Shown: positions 24,604 through 33,907 of the stretch, piece after piece | How positions within the stretch are numbered: the stretch's first letter is position 1 | Layout: each line of letters begins with the position of its first letter | NCBI GenBank assembly: GCA_965231865.1 | Contig: CBDDOJ010000001.1 | Coordinates: forward strand, 372,001 to 436,000 | DNA length: 64,000 nt | Reading direction: 5' to 3' | Source: WTGA01 sp965231865 | GTDB taxonomy: Bacteria > Pseudomonadota > Gammaproteobacteria > Arenicellales > Poriferihabitantaceae | Notes under the pieces: model-generated | The model's database searches: none | What the model was told of the DNA's origin: nothing | What the model saw: only the letters and a program-made list of their open reading frames with translations | Made by a program: the position numbers and the translations under genes

Positions 24604-26072
24604 CCGGTTTCAAGCCCCGCGCAGTTGGCCAGGACTTCCATCCCGACTTCCTCTTCCAGCATGGTGGCCACCCGGTCAAATTCGCGCTGCCGGAGTTCGG
24701 CATAATTCCCCGTACGGGCCTCTTCCAGCCCCGCCCACTTCAGCAACGCGTCACAGGCCTGGGGGGCGTCAAACAGTCCGTGCAGGTAGGTACACAGGAT
24801 CTGGTTGTCCGTCGACACCACTCCATCCATTTTTCCATTGATCTCGATGGCCGGGCACTCCAGCGCCTTCCCCTCGGTTTTCCCCATGTGGATTTCATAT
24901 CCTTCCACAGAGGCTCCGGAACCGATCAGTCGACCGCTTGCCCGGTTCAACCGTTTCACGGGCTCCAGCGTGGTTTCAAAGTCCAGCAGCCCCAGCCCTT
25001 CACAGGAACGCACCGTCCCTTCCACCCCATCCGGATCATGAATGGACCGGCCGACCATCTGATAGCCGCCGCAGATTCCAATCAGTTTGCCACCATATCT
25101 CAGGTGTTTCTTTAGGTATGGAATCCAACCATTTGATTTAAGCCAATAAAAATCCTGTATAGTGTTCTTGCTTCCGGGCAGAATCACCAGATCTGCCGGG
25201 GGGATCGTCATGCCTTCGCCAATGAAATTCACATCCACCCCGGGATGCAGGCGCAACACGTCAAAGTCCGTGTGGTTGCTGATTCTGGGTATCCGGGGCA
25301 CCACGACATGGATCGTGTCGTCGGCCCCCGGGGAGCCGACACTGCGGTGATCCACCGCATCTTCCGCTTCGATATGAAGGCCTTTGAGATACGGCAACAC
25401 CCCCAATGTCGGGGTGGATGTCTTTTCAGTAATCCATTGTATTCCCTTCATTAACAACGCTTTGTCCCCCCTGAATCGATTGATCAAATATCCCTTGACC
25501 AGGGATTGTTCCGCTGAACTCAGGCAATCCATGGTTCCCGCAAGATGGGCAAACACCCCGCCGCGGTCGATATCTGCACACAACAGTACGGGGCAATGGA
25601 CCTCGGTTGCGAATCCCATATTGGCGATATCATTTTCCCTCAGGTTGATTTCAGCCGGACTGCCGGCCCCCTCCACAATAATGAGGTCGAACCGGGAGCA
25701 AAGACGTCGGTAGGCTTCGGTGGCATACTGCATCGCTTCCTTTTTGAAGGCATGGTATTCCACCGCATCCATATTCCCCCTGGCCTGGCCATTGATGATG
25801 ACCTGTGCTCCCCGGTCGCTGTTGGGTTTGAGCAGGATCGGGTTCATGTCCGAATGGGCCTCCACCCCCGCAGCCAGTGCCTGAACAGCCTGGGACCGGC
25901 CGATCTCGCCGGAGTCCAGCGTCACAGCGCTGTTCAATGCCATATTCTGCGGCTTGAACGGGGCGACGCGGATTCCCTTCGAACTGAACAGGCGGCACAG
26001 ACCCGTGGCAATGACACTTTTCCCCGCATTCGAGGTTGTTCCCTGGATCATCAGAGTTGGTGTGGAAGTCAT
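24600..26072 (-). CDS. cobQ: cobyric acid synthase CobQ/CbiP
   Basis: A 490-residue glutamine-dependent amidase that amidates side chains b, d, e and g. The N-terminal TLMIQGTTSNAGKSVIATGL holds the P-loop-like site and PFKPQNMALNS follows. VEGAGSPAEINL is the family's next motif. The glutaminase nucleophile is the Cys in LIGICGGYQMVG, and the C-terminal CTYLHGLFD holds the catalytic His. I chose ATG 26072 because the domain starts there; the frame stays open for about 40 more codons upstream (first start at 26198) with no homology. No B12 box was found upstream. Confidence 0.92.
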   Translation of the reverse strand: MTSTPTLMIQGTTSNAGKSVIATGLCRLFSSKGIRVAPFKPQNMALNSAVTLDSGEIGRSQAVQALAAGVEAHSDMNPILLKPNSDRGAQVIINGQARGNMDAVEYHAFKKEAMQYATEAYRRLCSRFDLIIVEGAGSPAEINLRENDIANMGFATEVHCPVLLCADIDRGGVFAHLAGTMDCLSSAEQSLVKGYLINRFRGDKALLMKGIQWITEKTSTPTLGVLPYLKGLHIEAEDAVDHRSVGSPGADDTIHVVVPRIPRISNHTDFDVLRLHPGVDVNFIGEGMTIPPADLVILPGSKNTIQDFYWLKSNGWIPYLKKHLRYGGKLIGICGGYQMVGRSIHDPDGVEGTVRSCEGLGLLDFETTLEPVKRLNRASGRLIGSGASVEGYEIHMGKTEGKALECPAIEINGKMDGVVSTDNQILCTYLHGLFDAPQACDALLKWAGLEEARTGNYAELRQREFDRVATMLEEEVGMEVLANCAGLETG

Positions 26073-26575
26073 TTCGACCCTGGAATATTCTTCAATTGAT
26101 GGTGAGGGAATGTTAACTGAAAAACCCGTCGATCTTGCAGGTACCGCCAGGACAATGTTTAACGGCCTGGTGGATATCCCACCCGCGCACCCCTTCATCC
26201 TCTTGTCGCCGGGGTCCAGTACCGCACCCTCAATACGTTTACCCGCAACCCCCCGGCCCGGCCCATTCCCTTCGGTGGTTATACCATGAAACCCCGGACT
26301 CAGCGTGAATCAAACGGAGACAACCGGTCTCTTTGGAAACGGTCATCACGCCTGGTCCGGGAAACCGGGTATGGCCCAAAGGAGTTCCGGTCACCGACCC
26401 AGCGCAGAACCCCTTGGCTTGGGCCCGTGACAGCCAGGCCATGGCGATGCCATTCCCAGGGTCAATGATATTGTGTTGGACAAGGCTTATACTATCTGCT
26501 TTGGCACCGGTTGCACCGCGGTATCCGATCCACCTAAACTCCGTAATCGTTCTTCAATCTGCCAGAAAGCCCTAT
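26073..26575. other. 503-base gap between divergent cobQ and phnA
   Basis: Both flanking frames stay open into this gap, minus to 26198 or beyond and plus to 26333, but the translations show no family I recognise. It must hold both promoters. A TATACT box at about 26485-26490 could serve phnA but has no good -35. There is no riboswitch signature on either strand. Confidence 0.4.
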
Positions 26576-27826
26576 ATGCCAACTAACCCCCGAAGCATTG
26601 AAGTAAATGGCCGCCGTTACCGCTGGCCCGAAGGACCCGTTGTGGTGGTTTGTATCGATGGTTCCGAGCCGGATTACATCGAACAGGCCGTACAGGCCGG
26701 GTTCATGCCCTGGATGGAATCCATGATTGAGAGCAAGGGGACGGACCTGCGCGGCCACTGCGTCGTCCCCAGCTTCACCAACCCCAATAACCTGTCCATT
26801 GTCACCGGCGTCCCTCCCAGGGTTCACGGGATCTGTGGAAATTTCTACTACGACCGGAGCAACGATGTTGAAGTAATGATGAATGAACCTTCGCTCCTTC
26901 GGACACCCACGATTTTCAAGGCATTTCAGGATGCCGGCGCGAAAGTGGCAATTGTTACCGCCAAGGACAAACTCCATCGTTTGCTGGGCAATGAGCTGGC
27001 CTTTGGTGCGGACGGTGCAATCTGTTTTTCTTCGGAAAAATCCGATGACACCACCCTGGCTGGCAACGGAATTGAAAAGGTCGTGGAAATGGTGGGAATG
27101 GATGTCCCGGATGTCTACAGCGCCGAATTGTCGGAATTCATATTCAGGGCGGGGGTCCGGTTAATGGAGACCGTCCGCCCGGAGATCATGTACCTTTCCA
27201 CTACCGACTACATTCAGCACAAATTCGCACCCGGCAGTGATGGTGCAAACCGGTTTTACGCCATGATGGATGCGTACTGGAGCCAGCTCGATGCCCTCGG
27301 TGCCGTTCTCGGCCTGACCGCCGATCATGGAATGAATGCAAAGCACGGGGACGACGGAAAGCCCAATGTGATCTATCTCCAGGACAAGGTGGATGCCCTG
27401 GTGGGCCGAAACCGGGGTCGCGTCATTCTGCCGATCACGGATCCCTACGTGGTTCACCATGGGGCCCTGGGGTCGTTTGCAACCGTCTATCTGGATGAGG
27501 ACGTGAATATCCCGGAAGTCATTCAGAACCTTTCGCGGCTGGAAGGTCTCGAACAGGTACTGGGCAATGAGGAGGGATGCCATCTGTTTGAGTTGGCGGC
27601 GGACCGTATGGGGGACCTGATACTGGTGTCCGCAGCCGATACGGTGATTGGGACCCGTGAAGACCGCCATGATCTTTCCGGACTGGAGGTTCCATTGCGA
27701 TCGCATGGCGGCGTCAGCGAACAGACGGTTCCCCTGATTTTCAATCGAAAAGTGAACCCTGTGGGAAAACATCCCCTGCGGAATTTTGATGTTTTTGACA
27801 TCGCCCTGAACCATACCCTGACATAG
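26576..27826 (+). CDS. phnA: phosphonoacetate hydrolase
   Basis: A 416-residue zinc enzyme of the alkaline phosphatase superfamily that splits the C-P bond of phosphonoacetate to acetate and phosphate. VVVVCIDGSEPDYIE carries the first metal-binding Asp (D28). The nucleophilic Thr is T68 in PSFTNPNNLSIVTG, the signature of PhnA. DYIQHKFAPG and TADHGMNAKH carry the remaining Asp and His ligands. Length fits (about 410). ATG 26576 begins just before the conserved start; the longer open frame from 26333 has no matching extension. The partner dehydrogenase gene follows 26 bases after its stop. Confidence 0.9.
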   Translation: MPTNPRSIEVNGRRYRWPEGPVVVVCIDGSEPDYIEQAVQAGFMPWMESMIESKGTDLRGHCVVPSFTNPNNLSIVTGVPPRVHGICGNFYYDRSNDVEVMMNEPSLLRTPTIFKAFQDAGAKVAIVTAKDKLHRLLGNELAFGADGAICFSSEKSDDTTLAGNGIEKVVEMVGMDVPDVYSAELSEFIFRAGVRLMETVRPEIMYLSTTDYIQHKFAPGSDGANRFYAMMDAYWSQLDALGAVLGLTADHGMNAKHGDDGKPNVIYLQDKVDALVGRNRGRVILPITDPYVVHHGALGSFATVYLDEDVNIPEVIQNLSRLEGLEQVLGNEEGCHLFELAADRMGDLILVSAADTVIGTREDRHDLSGLEVPLRSHGGVSEQTVPLIFNRKVNPVGKHPLRNFDVFDIALNHTLT

Positions 27827-27852
27827 AGATCACCACCCAAAGGGAAAAAACC

Positions 27853-29301
27853 ATGAACAACACGCCACGAACCGGAATCAATCATCAGAAAATGCGTATC
27901 GCGGGGGAACTGGTCGATGGTGAGACAGGGAAAGTCGTCGAGGTCCAGAATCCGTATACCAACGAAATCGTCGGCACCGTTCCCCGGGCAAGCCGGGAAC
28001 AGGTGGCCGGGGCATTCGATACGGCCGCCAACTACCGGCCCCGCCTGACCCGGTATGAACGCCAGAAAATTCTGTTGAAAACCGCGGACCACCTGATTTC
28101 GAGAAAACAGGAAATTTCCGACCTGATCACCGCGGAATGCGGCCTGAGCAAGAAAGACAGCCTGTACGAAGTCGGGCGCGCCTTTGATGTTTTCTCCCTC
28201 GCGGGCCAGTTGTGTATTCAGGATGATGGGGAAATCTTCTCCTGTGACCTGACCCCACACGGGAAACAGCGCAAGATATTCACCCAGCGGGAGCCTCTGA
28301 CCGTCATTTCCGCAATCACACCGTTCAATCATCCCCTGAACATGATCGCGCACAAGATCGCTCCGGCCATCGCAACCAACAATTGTCTGGTGGGAAAACC
28401 CACGGAACTGACCCCATTGACCGCGCTGCTCCTTGCCGACGTTCTGTACGAAGCCGGCCTGCCGCCGGAAATGCTGTCCATCGTCACGGGCCTGCCGGAA
28501 GAAATGGGCGATGAAATGATCACCAATCCGCATATCGACCTGATTACGTTCACCGGTGGCGTCCCGGTGGGCAAATATATCGCACAGACTGCGGGCTATA
28601 AACGGACGGTACTGGAACTGGGAGGGAATTCCCCGTTCATTGTCATGGACGATACCGACCTGGATAAAGCGGCGGAAATGGCCGTCCAGGGCGCTACCCG
28701 GAATTCCGGTCAACGCTGCACGGCGGTCAAGCGCGTGCTCGCCATGGAATCCATCGCGGATGAATTGGCCTCCCTGGTGGCGGAAAAAGCCGGGAAACTC
28801 CGCTACGGCGACCCCATGGACCCGCAGACCGATATCGGGACCGTCATTACTGAACAGGCGGCCATCCTGTTCCAGAACCGGGTCCAGGATGCGATGGGAA
28901 AAGGGGCGGAACTGCTGTATGGGAATGTTCGGCAGGGGGCCGTTTATTCCCCCACAGTGCTGGACCATGTTCCCCCTGACTGCGAACTGGTTCGCGAAGA
29001 AACCTTTGGTCCACCGGTTCCGATCATCCGGGTCAAGGACATTGACCATGCCATTGAAGTGGCCAACTCCACCGCATTCGGCCTGTCATCCGGGGTCTGT
29101 ACCAACCGGCTGGACCATATCATCCGGTTCGTGAATGAATTGAATACGGGAACGGTGAATATCTGGGAAGTACCGGGTTATCGAATCGAAATGTCCCCTT
29201 TTGGCGGTATCAAGGATTCCGGTCTGGGTTACAAGGAAGGCGTGATCGAAGCCATGAAAAGCTATACCAATGTGAAAACGTTTTCCCTTCCCTGGGGGTG
29301 A
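27853..29301 (+). CDS. phnY: phosphonoacetaldehyde dehydrogenase
   Basis: A 482-residue NAD-dependent aldehyde dehydrogenase. The active-site Glu lies in VLELGGNSPF and the catalytic Cys in NSGQRCTAVKR; ITPFNHPLNM and ETFGPPVPI are also typical. Its place right after phnA identifies it as the PhnY that makes phosphonoacetate from phosphonoacetaldehyde. A generic aldehyde dehydrogenase would carry the same core motifs, so the specific name rests on context. The transaminase PhnW that would feed it from 2-aminoethylphosphonate is not in this window. GGGAAAAAACC before ATG 27853 is a modest ribosome site. Confidence 0.88.
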   Translation: MNNTPRTGINHQKMRIAGELVDGETGKVVEVQNPYTNEIVGTVPRASREQVAGAFDTAANYRPRLTRYERQKILLKTADHLISRKQEISDLITAECGLSKKDSLYEVGRAFDVFSLAGQLCIQDDGEIFSCDLTPHGKQRKIFTQREPLTVISAITPFNHPLNMIAHKIAPAIATNNCLVGKPTELTPLTALLLADVLYEAGLPPEMLSIVTGLPEEMGDEMITNPHIDLITFTGGVPVGKYIAQTAGYKRTVLELGGNSPFIVMDDTDLDKAAEMAVQGATRNSGQRCTAVKRVLAMESIADELASLVAEKAGKLRYGDPMDPQTDIGTVITEQAAILFQNRVQDAMGKGAELLYGNVRQGAVYSPTVLDHVPPDCELVREETFGPPVPIIRVKDIDHAIEVANSTAFGLSSGVCTNRLDHIIRFVNELNTGTVNIWEVPGYRIEMSPFGGIKDSGLGYKEGVIEAMKSYTNVKTFSLPWG

Positions 29302-29384
29302 ATACGGGTCTGAACGGATGGACAGGAGGGCGGGGTTGACTGGCATCCCCCCTGTTCAGCCAGCCGGACCTTGGGGCGGAGTCG

Positions 29385-30743
29385 CTACCCGTAAGCCGCT
29401 TCGGGCAGCCAGGTGACGATTTTGGGCCATTGAAAGACGACCCATACGGCAATCATCTGCAGTGCGACGAACGGGATGACGCCTTTGTAGACCTGCGAAA
29501 TGGCAATCCCCTTGGGTGCAACCCCTTTCATGTAAAACAGCGCAAACCCAACCGGCGGGGTGATGAAGGAGGTCTGCAGGCAGACTGCAAACATCACCGT
29601 GAACCAGATGATATCAACCCCAAGGGAACTCATGACCGGCGCAATCAGAGGCAGGATGATTAGAGTAATCTCAATCCAGTCCAGGAAAAACCCGAGAATG
29701 AAGGCGGACAGTAGCACAATGAGAACAACCCCCTGGGGGCCAAAGGAGAGCGACGTCAATACGCCCTCAATCACTTCGTCTCCACCCAATCCGCGTAACA
29801 CCAGGGAAAATGCGGTGGCGCCGACAAACAGGGCAAAGATATAGGCTGTTGTCTTGGAGGTTGCCTGTACCACCTTGTTCAGGCCGGCCCAGGAAAGCCG
29901 GCCGCGCATCAACGCCAACAGCGTTGCGCCCAGTGCGCCGACCCCGGAAGCTTCCGTGGGGGTGGCGACCCCGAAGAAAATACTGCCGAGCACCGCAAAG
30001 ATCAGCAGCGCAGGGGGGATGGTGGAACGCAGTACGTTCAGCAGGATTTTTGCAGTGACCGGTTCTGCGTTTTCCGGAGCGGGGGCCGCCTTGGGGACAA
30101 ACCATGCGTAGGAGACGATATAGGTGGTATAGAGCAGGCCCAGTAGCAACCCCGGGAAGACGGCGCCCATAAACAGGTCGCCGACCGAGATTCCGATCTG
30201 GTCCCCCATCATGACCAGCATAATACTGGGCGGGATCAGAATCCCGAGCGTCCCGGTTGCACAGACCACCCCGCAGGCCAGTTCCGGGCTGTACCGGTTC
30301 TTCAGCATCAACGGAATACCGAGAATGGCGAGCAGTACGACCGAGGCGCCGATGATGCCGGTGGAGGCTGCCAGCAGCACGCCAATGAAAACGACTGAAA
30401 TCGCGATGCCGCCTCGCATGCGGCCGAACAGCTTTGCAAGGTCCGTCATCAGGTCCTCGGCAATGCCCGACCGGTCCAGCATGATTCCCATGAAGATGAA
30501 CATCGGCAAGGCCACCAGGACCCAGTTGCTCATGACCGCGTAAATCCGGGTCACCACAATCGAGGTATACCCCCAGTCGAGGCCAAAGAAGGTATCGAAA
30601 TAGGTGTCCAGAAAAATGGAAAGCAGCGTAAAGAGGATCGCCAAACCACCCATCAGCCAGGCCACCGGGTATCCCATGAAAATAAAGACGATGAAGGAAG
30701 CAAACAACCCTATCGCCATGTAGTGATTCGCCTCAAACTCCAT
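29385..30743 (-). CDS. dctM: TRAP transporter large permease (DctM)
   Basis: A 452-residue integral membrane protein with about twelve hydrophobic helices, the ion-coupled translocation subunit of a TRAP transporter. Family features are the GIPLMLKNRYSPELACGVVCATGTLG region and ILIPPSIMLVMMG, with FFGVATPTEASGVGA in the second half and FITPPVGFALFYMKG near the end. ATG 30743 shares one base with the dctQ stop (TGATG), so the two are translationally coupled. It converges on phnY; the 83-base gap holds an imperfect ACAGGAGGG/CCCCCCTGT hairpin. Confidence 0.92.
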   Translation of the reverse strand: MEFEANHYMAIGLFASFIVFIFMGYPVAWLMGGLAILFTLLSIFLDTYFDTFFGLDWGYTSIVVTRIYAVMSNWVLVALPMFIFMGIMLDRSGIAEDLMTDLAKLFGRMRGGIAISVVFIGVLLAASTGIIGASVVLLAILGIPLMLKNRYSPELACGVVCATGTLGILIPPSIMLVMMGDQIGISVGDLFMGAVFPGLLLGLLYTTYIVSYAWFVPKAAPAPENAEPVTAKILLNVLRSTIPPALLIFAVLGSIFFGVATPTEASGVGALGATLLALMRGRLSWAGLNKVVQATSKTTAYIFALFVGATAFSLVLRGLGGDEVIEGVLTSLSFGPQGVVLIVLLSAFILGFFLDWIEITLIILPLIAPVMSSLGVDIIWFTVMFAVCLQTSFITPPVGFALFYMKGVAPKGIAISQVYKGVIPFVALQMIAVWVVFQWPKIVTWLPEAAYG

Positions 30744-31345
30744 CACATCATCCGCTGGGCAGTGCCTTCGGGCAAAGAAGGAGGGTTCAGGTTGGAAGGG
30801 GACCTCAGGGAAGCGATCACCTTGATCAGCCGGGAAATCCCCGCCAGACAAAGCAGGGAAAAACCAAAACAGAGAAATCCTTTCACAATCCATCTCGCGG
30901 GCAACCCATTCGCCGATGTCGACGTTTCACTGGTCGACCAGGAGAGCGCAACCAGGTCCAGGGAATAGTAGACGATAAAAGAAACGAAGGGCAAAAACAA
31001 AACCAGCAACCCGACCAACTCAAACCACATTTTGCCCTTGTAGGACAATTTGTCATGGAGGGCATCCACCCGGACATGACCATCCACAATAAATGTGGAG
31101 GAAAGCGCCATCAACCAGCCGATGGAATACAGATGCCATTGCAGTTCTTCCAGTTCAATCATTCCCTGACTGAACACATACCGGAGTATGACATTACCGA
31201 TGATCACCAGCAGCAGAACGACCCATATCCAGTTGAAAGCCCCGCAAATGGACAATATGAACCGGTCCAGCTTTTTGCTTAATGGGGTTTCAACCAGAGC
31301 ATCATGGTGCGCCAGGGATTCAACGATTCGAGTGGCATCAGTCAT
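30743..31345 (-). CDS. dctQ: TRAP transporter small permease (DctQ)
   Basis: A 200-residue membrane protein with four hydrophobic segments (about 32-50, 66-88, 103-125 and 150-172). MIELEELQWHLYSIGWLMALS in the second segment is typical of DctQ. It forms the membrane complex with DctM. The upstream dctP gene is separated by a clear terminator, so dctQM may be made at a lower level than the binding protein. The last residues overlap the dctM start. Confidence 0.88.
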   Translation of the reverse strand: MTDATRIVESLAHHDALVETPLSKKLDRFILSICGAFNWIWVVLLLVIIGNVILRYVFSQGMIELEELQWHLYSIGWLMALSSTFIVDGHVRVDALHDKLSYKGKMWFELVGLLVLFLPFVSFIVYYSLDLVALSWSTSETSTSANGLPARWIVKGFLCFGFSLLCLAGISRLIKVIASLRSPSNLNPPSLPEGTAQRMM

Positions 31346-31382
31346 GCCTCTTGTTTAACATGAGAATATGATTGGTTCAACA

Positions 31383-31420
31383 AAAAAACTCCGCAACCGA
31401 ACCCATCGGCTGCGGAGTTC
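31383..31420 (-). terminator. rho-independent terminator between dctP and dctQ
   Basis: On the minus strand AACTCCGCA and TGCGGAGTT (31388-31396 and 31411-31419) form a perfect 9-base stem with an inner CCGA/TCGG pair. A run of seven T residues follows (complement of 31382-31388). It lies about 40 bases after the dctP stop, so it should end most dctP transcripts and let some read into dctQM. Confidence 0.75.
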
Positions 31421-31459
31421 ATAAGGGCCAGGACTGGCCCATCAGCACATAGGACCTGC

Positions 31460-32551
31460 TTATCTGAAGTCTCTGGGCAGATAACCCCATTCCTTCCAGA
31501 TCTGGTATTCCGCATGGAAGGCCTGTTGCGATTCCCAGACCCTCTTGAAATCTGCGTCCTTCGCGGCTTCCTCGTTAATGACTCTCATTGACACGGTTTT
31601 GAGTTCCTGGATGACATCATCCGGCAACTTCGCAGCGGTCACCTCTTTCTCGGCAAAGCTACTGATCTGGGCACCCTGGAGTGCTTCACCACGGGTAATG
31701 GCACGCATGGTCGCGGCGGTACAACCCATTTCAAACAATGCCTGATCCGCTGCAGAAAGCCCATTCCAGATATCCAGGTTGATCAACAGATGGGTGGAAG
31801 TGGAAGGCTGATGCCAACCCGGAAACAGGTTGTATTTGGCTATTTTGTGAAATCCGAGGATTTCATCAATGGCAGGCATGGAGTATTCGGTGGCGTCAAG
31901 CGTGCCTTTCTCAAGCGCAGCGAAGATTTCGCCCCCTGCCATCAGGGTCGCGGAGGCCCCGATTTCATTCAATACCATCCCCCCCAGTCCAGAAAACCTG
32001 ATTTTCAAACCCTGCAGGTCATCCAGGCCTTTGATGGGTTTTCGGTACCAGCCCGCTGTTTCGGGTCCAATCGTACTGCACAGCAACGGATGAACATTGC
32101 GTTGATGATAAATTTCCGCGGCCAATGTGGCCCCTTCGCCTTCGAACCACCACGCCGCGTACTCCCAGGGCTCCATACCAAACGGAACCGCGGAAAACAG
32201 CACCGCTGAGGGGATACGCCCCTGGTCATAGGCCAGATAATTATAGGCAGCCGGCAAATCACCCTTGCTGATGGAAGGCGTTATTTCAAGCGGCGGCACA
32301 ATCTTGCCAGGTTCGTAAATCTTCAGCTTAATCCGGCCATCCGTCGCATTGTCCAGGGTTTCAGCAAGATAAGCGATGGGGTCCCCAAGGGCCGGCCAGG
32401 CCGTATTGAAGGTGGATTGTACTTTCCAGCGAATGTTTTCCTGTGCTTCGGCAGGCGTATGGATACCTGTACCCACGCATAGCGCGACAATGGCGGCCAT
32501 GGCGGGTACCCGCCGTCCAAAACGGGTCAGGACGTGTACGAGTGATTTCAT
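31460..32551 (-). CDS. dctP: TRAP transporter solute-binding protein (DctP)
   Basis: A 363-residue periplasmic binding protein of a TRAP transporter. The signal peptide is residues 1-36 (MKSLVHVLTRFGRRVP, then hydrophobic to PAEA). Mature landmarks include WKVQSTFN, FAALEKGTLDATEY (about 205-218) and the conserved Arg-containing LQGLKIRFSGLGG segment (about 175-187) that normally holds a ligand carboxylate. Binding proteins of this type take organic acids, including 2-oxo acids. Linkage to phnA/phnY makes a phosphonate or carboxylate ligand possible. ATG 32551 is chosen for GAGGAG 8 bases upstream. Confidence 0.88.
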   Translation of the reverse strand: MKSLVHVLTRFGRRVPAMAAIVALCVGTGIHTPAEAQENIRWKVQSTFNTAWPALGDPIAYLAETLDNATDGRIKLKIYEPGKIVPPLEITPSISKGDLPAAYNYLAYDQGRIPSAVLFSAVPFGMEPWEYAAWWFEGEGATLAAEIYHQRNVHPLLCSTIGPETAGWYRKPIKGLDDLQGLKIRFSGLGGMVLNEIGASATLMAGGEIFAALEKGTLDATEYSMPAIDEILGFHKIAKYNLFPGWHQPSTSTHLLINLDIWNGLSAADQALFEMGCTAATMRAITRGEALQGAQISSFAEKEVTAAKLPDDVIQELKTVSMRVINEEAAKDADFKRVWESQQAFHAEYQIWKEWGYLPRDFR

Positions 32552-32607
32552 AATGCTCTCCTCTTCGATTAACTTCAAGGCAAGTCTAAGTCAGACAAAG
32601 ATACCAT

Positions 32608-32644
32608 GTCAACTAAATGATAATTCAATTCTCATTTAGTTGAC
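32608..32644. promoter_or_regulatory. perfect inverted repeat, likely IclR-type operator
   Basis: GTCAACTAAATGA at 32608-32620 and TCATTTAGTTGAC at 32632-32644 are exact reverse complements around an 11-base AT-rich centre. It lies in the divergent gap between dctP and the IclR gene, 57 bases before the dctP start. Such a site fits binding by the adjacent regulator; overlap with a promoter is likely but no -10/-35 pair was assigned. Confidence 0.7.
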
Positions 32645-32719
32645 CCATCATCTGATTTACGTTAGTTTCCTTTATCATCTCTCTTCTTGTTTAGCAAAAG
32701 ACAAGCCAAGCGTTCCTGA

Positions 32720-33481
32720 ATGACCGAAACCAAATCAACCCGCAATTCGCCCCGGCGCATTCTCGAAATCATCGAAGCGATCTGCAAACACCCACAGTCT
32801 GCGACAGCTGCGGGGTTGTCCCAGTCGCTGGATATCCCGGTTCCAACCATTTACCGCTGGCTGGAAACCCTGCGCGAAGAGCGCTTCATTGCCACGTATG
32901 CATCGGGCCACTATGTTCCTGGCGAACGTTTTCGGGAAATGATGCTCGACAGTCTGCAATATGAACCGGAAGTGACCGAACGCCGCTCGATCTTGCACGC
33001 CCTGTCAGAAATCCTGAATGAAACCGTCAATATCTCAATTCCGCACGGAACCAGGCTGATTTACTTTGACCGGCTGGAATCCCATTGGCCATTCCAGGTC
33101 AATCTGAAAGTCGGCACCAGCTTGCCGTTGCATTGTTGCGCTTCGGGCAAGCTGTATCTTTCGACCATGGAATCGGCGATTGCCCTGGGAATCTTTGAAA
33201 GGATCAACAAGGCGGAATCGGCACGAAACACCATTACCTGTCCTGAAGTTTTCGAAAAAGAGTTGATGCATATTCGTGAAACCGGCTTTTCACTGGACAA
33301 TGAAGAATGGTTTGATGACATGAACGGAGCTGCGGTACCGATCTTTGCGGACAACGGCACTTTGGTAGCCTGTCTTTCCACGCATGCGCTGGCGACCCGT
33401 AAATCAATACAAACGCTGCAGGATGAAATTCCGTTGATGCGGGCTGCAGCCAAGGATTTAAAAGCCTGTCTGACAGGTTGA
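32720..33481 (+). CDS. IclR-family transcriptional regulator
   Basis: A 253-residue IclR-type regulator: an N-terminal winged helix-turn-helix (about residues 13-75, with ATAAGLSQSLDIPVPTIYRW as the DNA-reading part), then the IclR ligand-binding domain, seen in LPLHCCASGKLYL and ETGFSLDNEEW. It is divergent from the TRAP transporter, with a perfect inverted repeat between, so it very probably controls dctPQM. Whether it also controls phnA/phnY cannot be told. The effector is unknown. Confidence 0.88.
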   Translation: MTETKSTRNSPRRILEIIEAICKHPQSATAAGLSQSLDIPVPTIYRWLETLREERFIATYASGHYVPGERFREMMLDSLQYEPEVTERRSILHALSEILNETVNISIPHGTRLIYFDRLESHWPFQVNLKVGTSLPLHCCASGKLYLSTMESAIALGIFERINKAESARNTITCPEVFEKELMHIRETGFSLDNEEWFDDMNGAAVPIFADNGTLVACLSTHALATRKSIQTLQDEIPLMRAAAKDLKACLTG

Positions 33482-33907
33482 CAGGGTAGAACCGGTCTGT
33501 CGGTTTGAAGAATTATAGTACAGACTTATTTTTCCACCGCTTCCCGAATTGAATCTTCCGGAATTCACTCTTCCTGCATGCTGAAAAAATTTTTCAGTGA
33601 TACCCGAGACCAACCGATGCCGATAGTTCGTAAGACACGAGATACTCGGAATTGGCCTGATAATGCTTTTTTCTGCTGTGTCTAAATGATTGTTTTCAGG
33701 TAAAGTAAAAAGCAGGCAGACAACCAGCGAACCTTCTTTGAACAGGCAAGACAATCACCGGATAGGAGGGACTTCGGAGTCATACCAATGACTCTCCAAG
33801 GAAAAACAACATCATCCTCTCCAAAATTGATATCCATTCGCAGGTCAAACTGGCACGGGGGTGGCTCAAAACTTTACTAACCCGACCTGGCCATTTAATA
33901 TCCATCT
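33482..33907. other. 426-base gap with two palindromes
   Basis: No gene is supported. It holds CTGAAAAAATTTTTCAG (33581-33597, perfect), which could be an AT-rich hairpin downstream of the IclR gene, and GAGTCAT-ACCA-ATGACTC (33777-33794, perfect 7-base arms) about 115 bases before the GCS2 gene. TTAATAT near 33894-33900 could be a -10 box for that gene. Confidence 0.45.

Noticed and set aside
26073..26575. Cobalamin riboswitch before cobQ
   Set aside because: TGCAGGTACCGCCAGGAC near 26136 loosely recalls a reversed B12 box, but the core GCCAGGAGACCTGCC and the conserved GCCCCCGCAACTG segment are missing.
27523..29049. 508-codon frame antisense to phnA and phnY
   Set aside because: Same reason: it spans two well-supported genes and shows no motif.
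33458..33754. 98-codon minus-strand frame after the IclR gene
   Set aside because: Overlaps the end of the IclR gene, lacks protein-like character and a clear start site.
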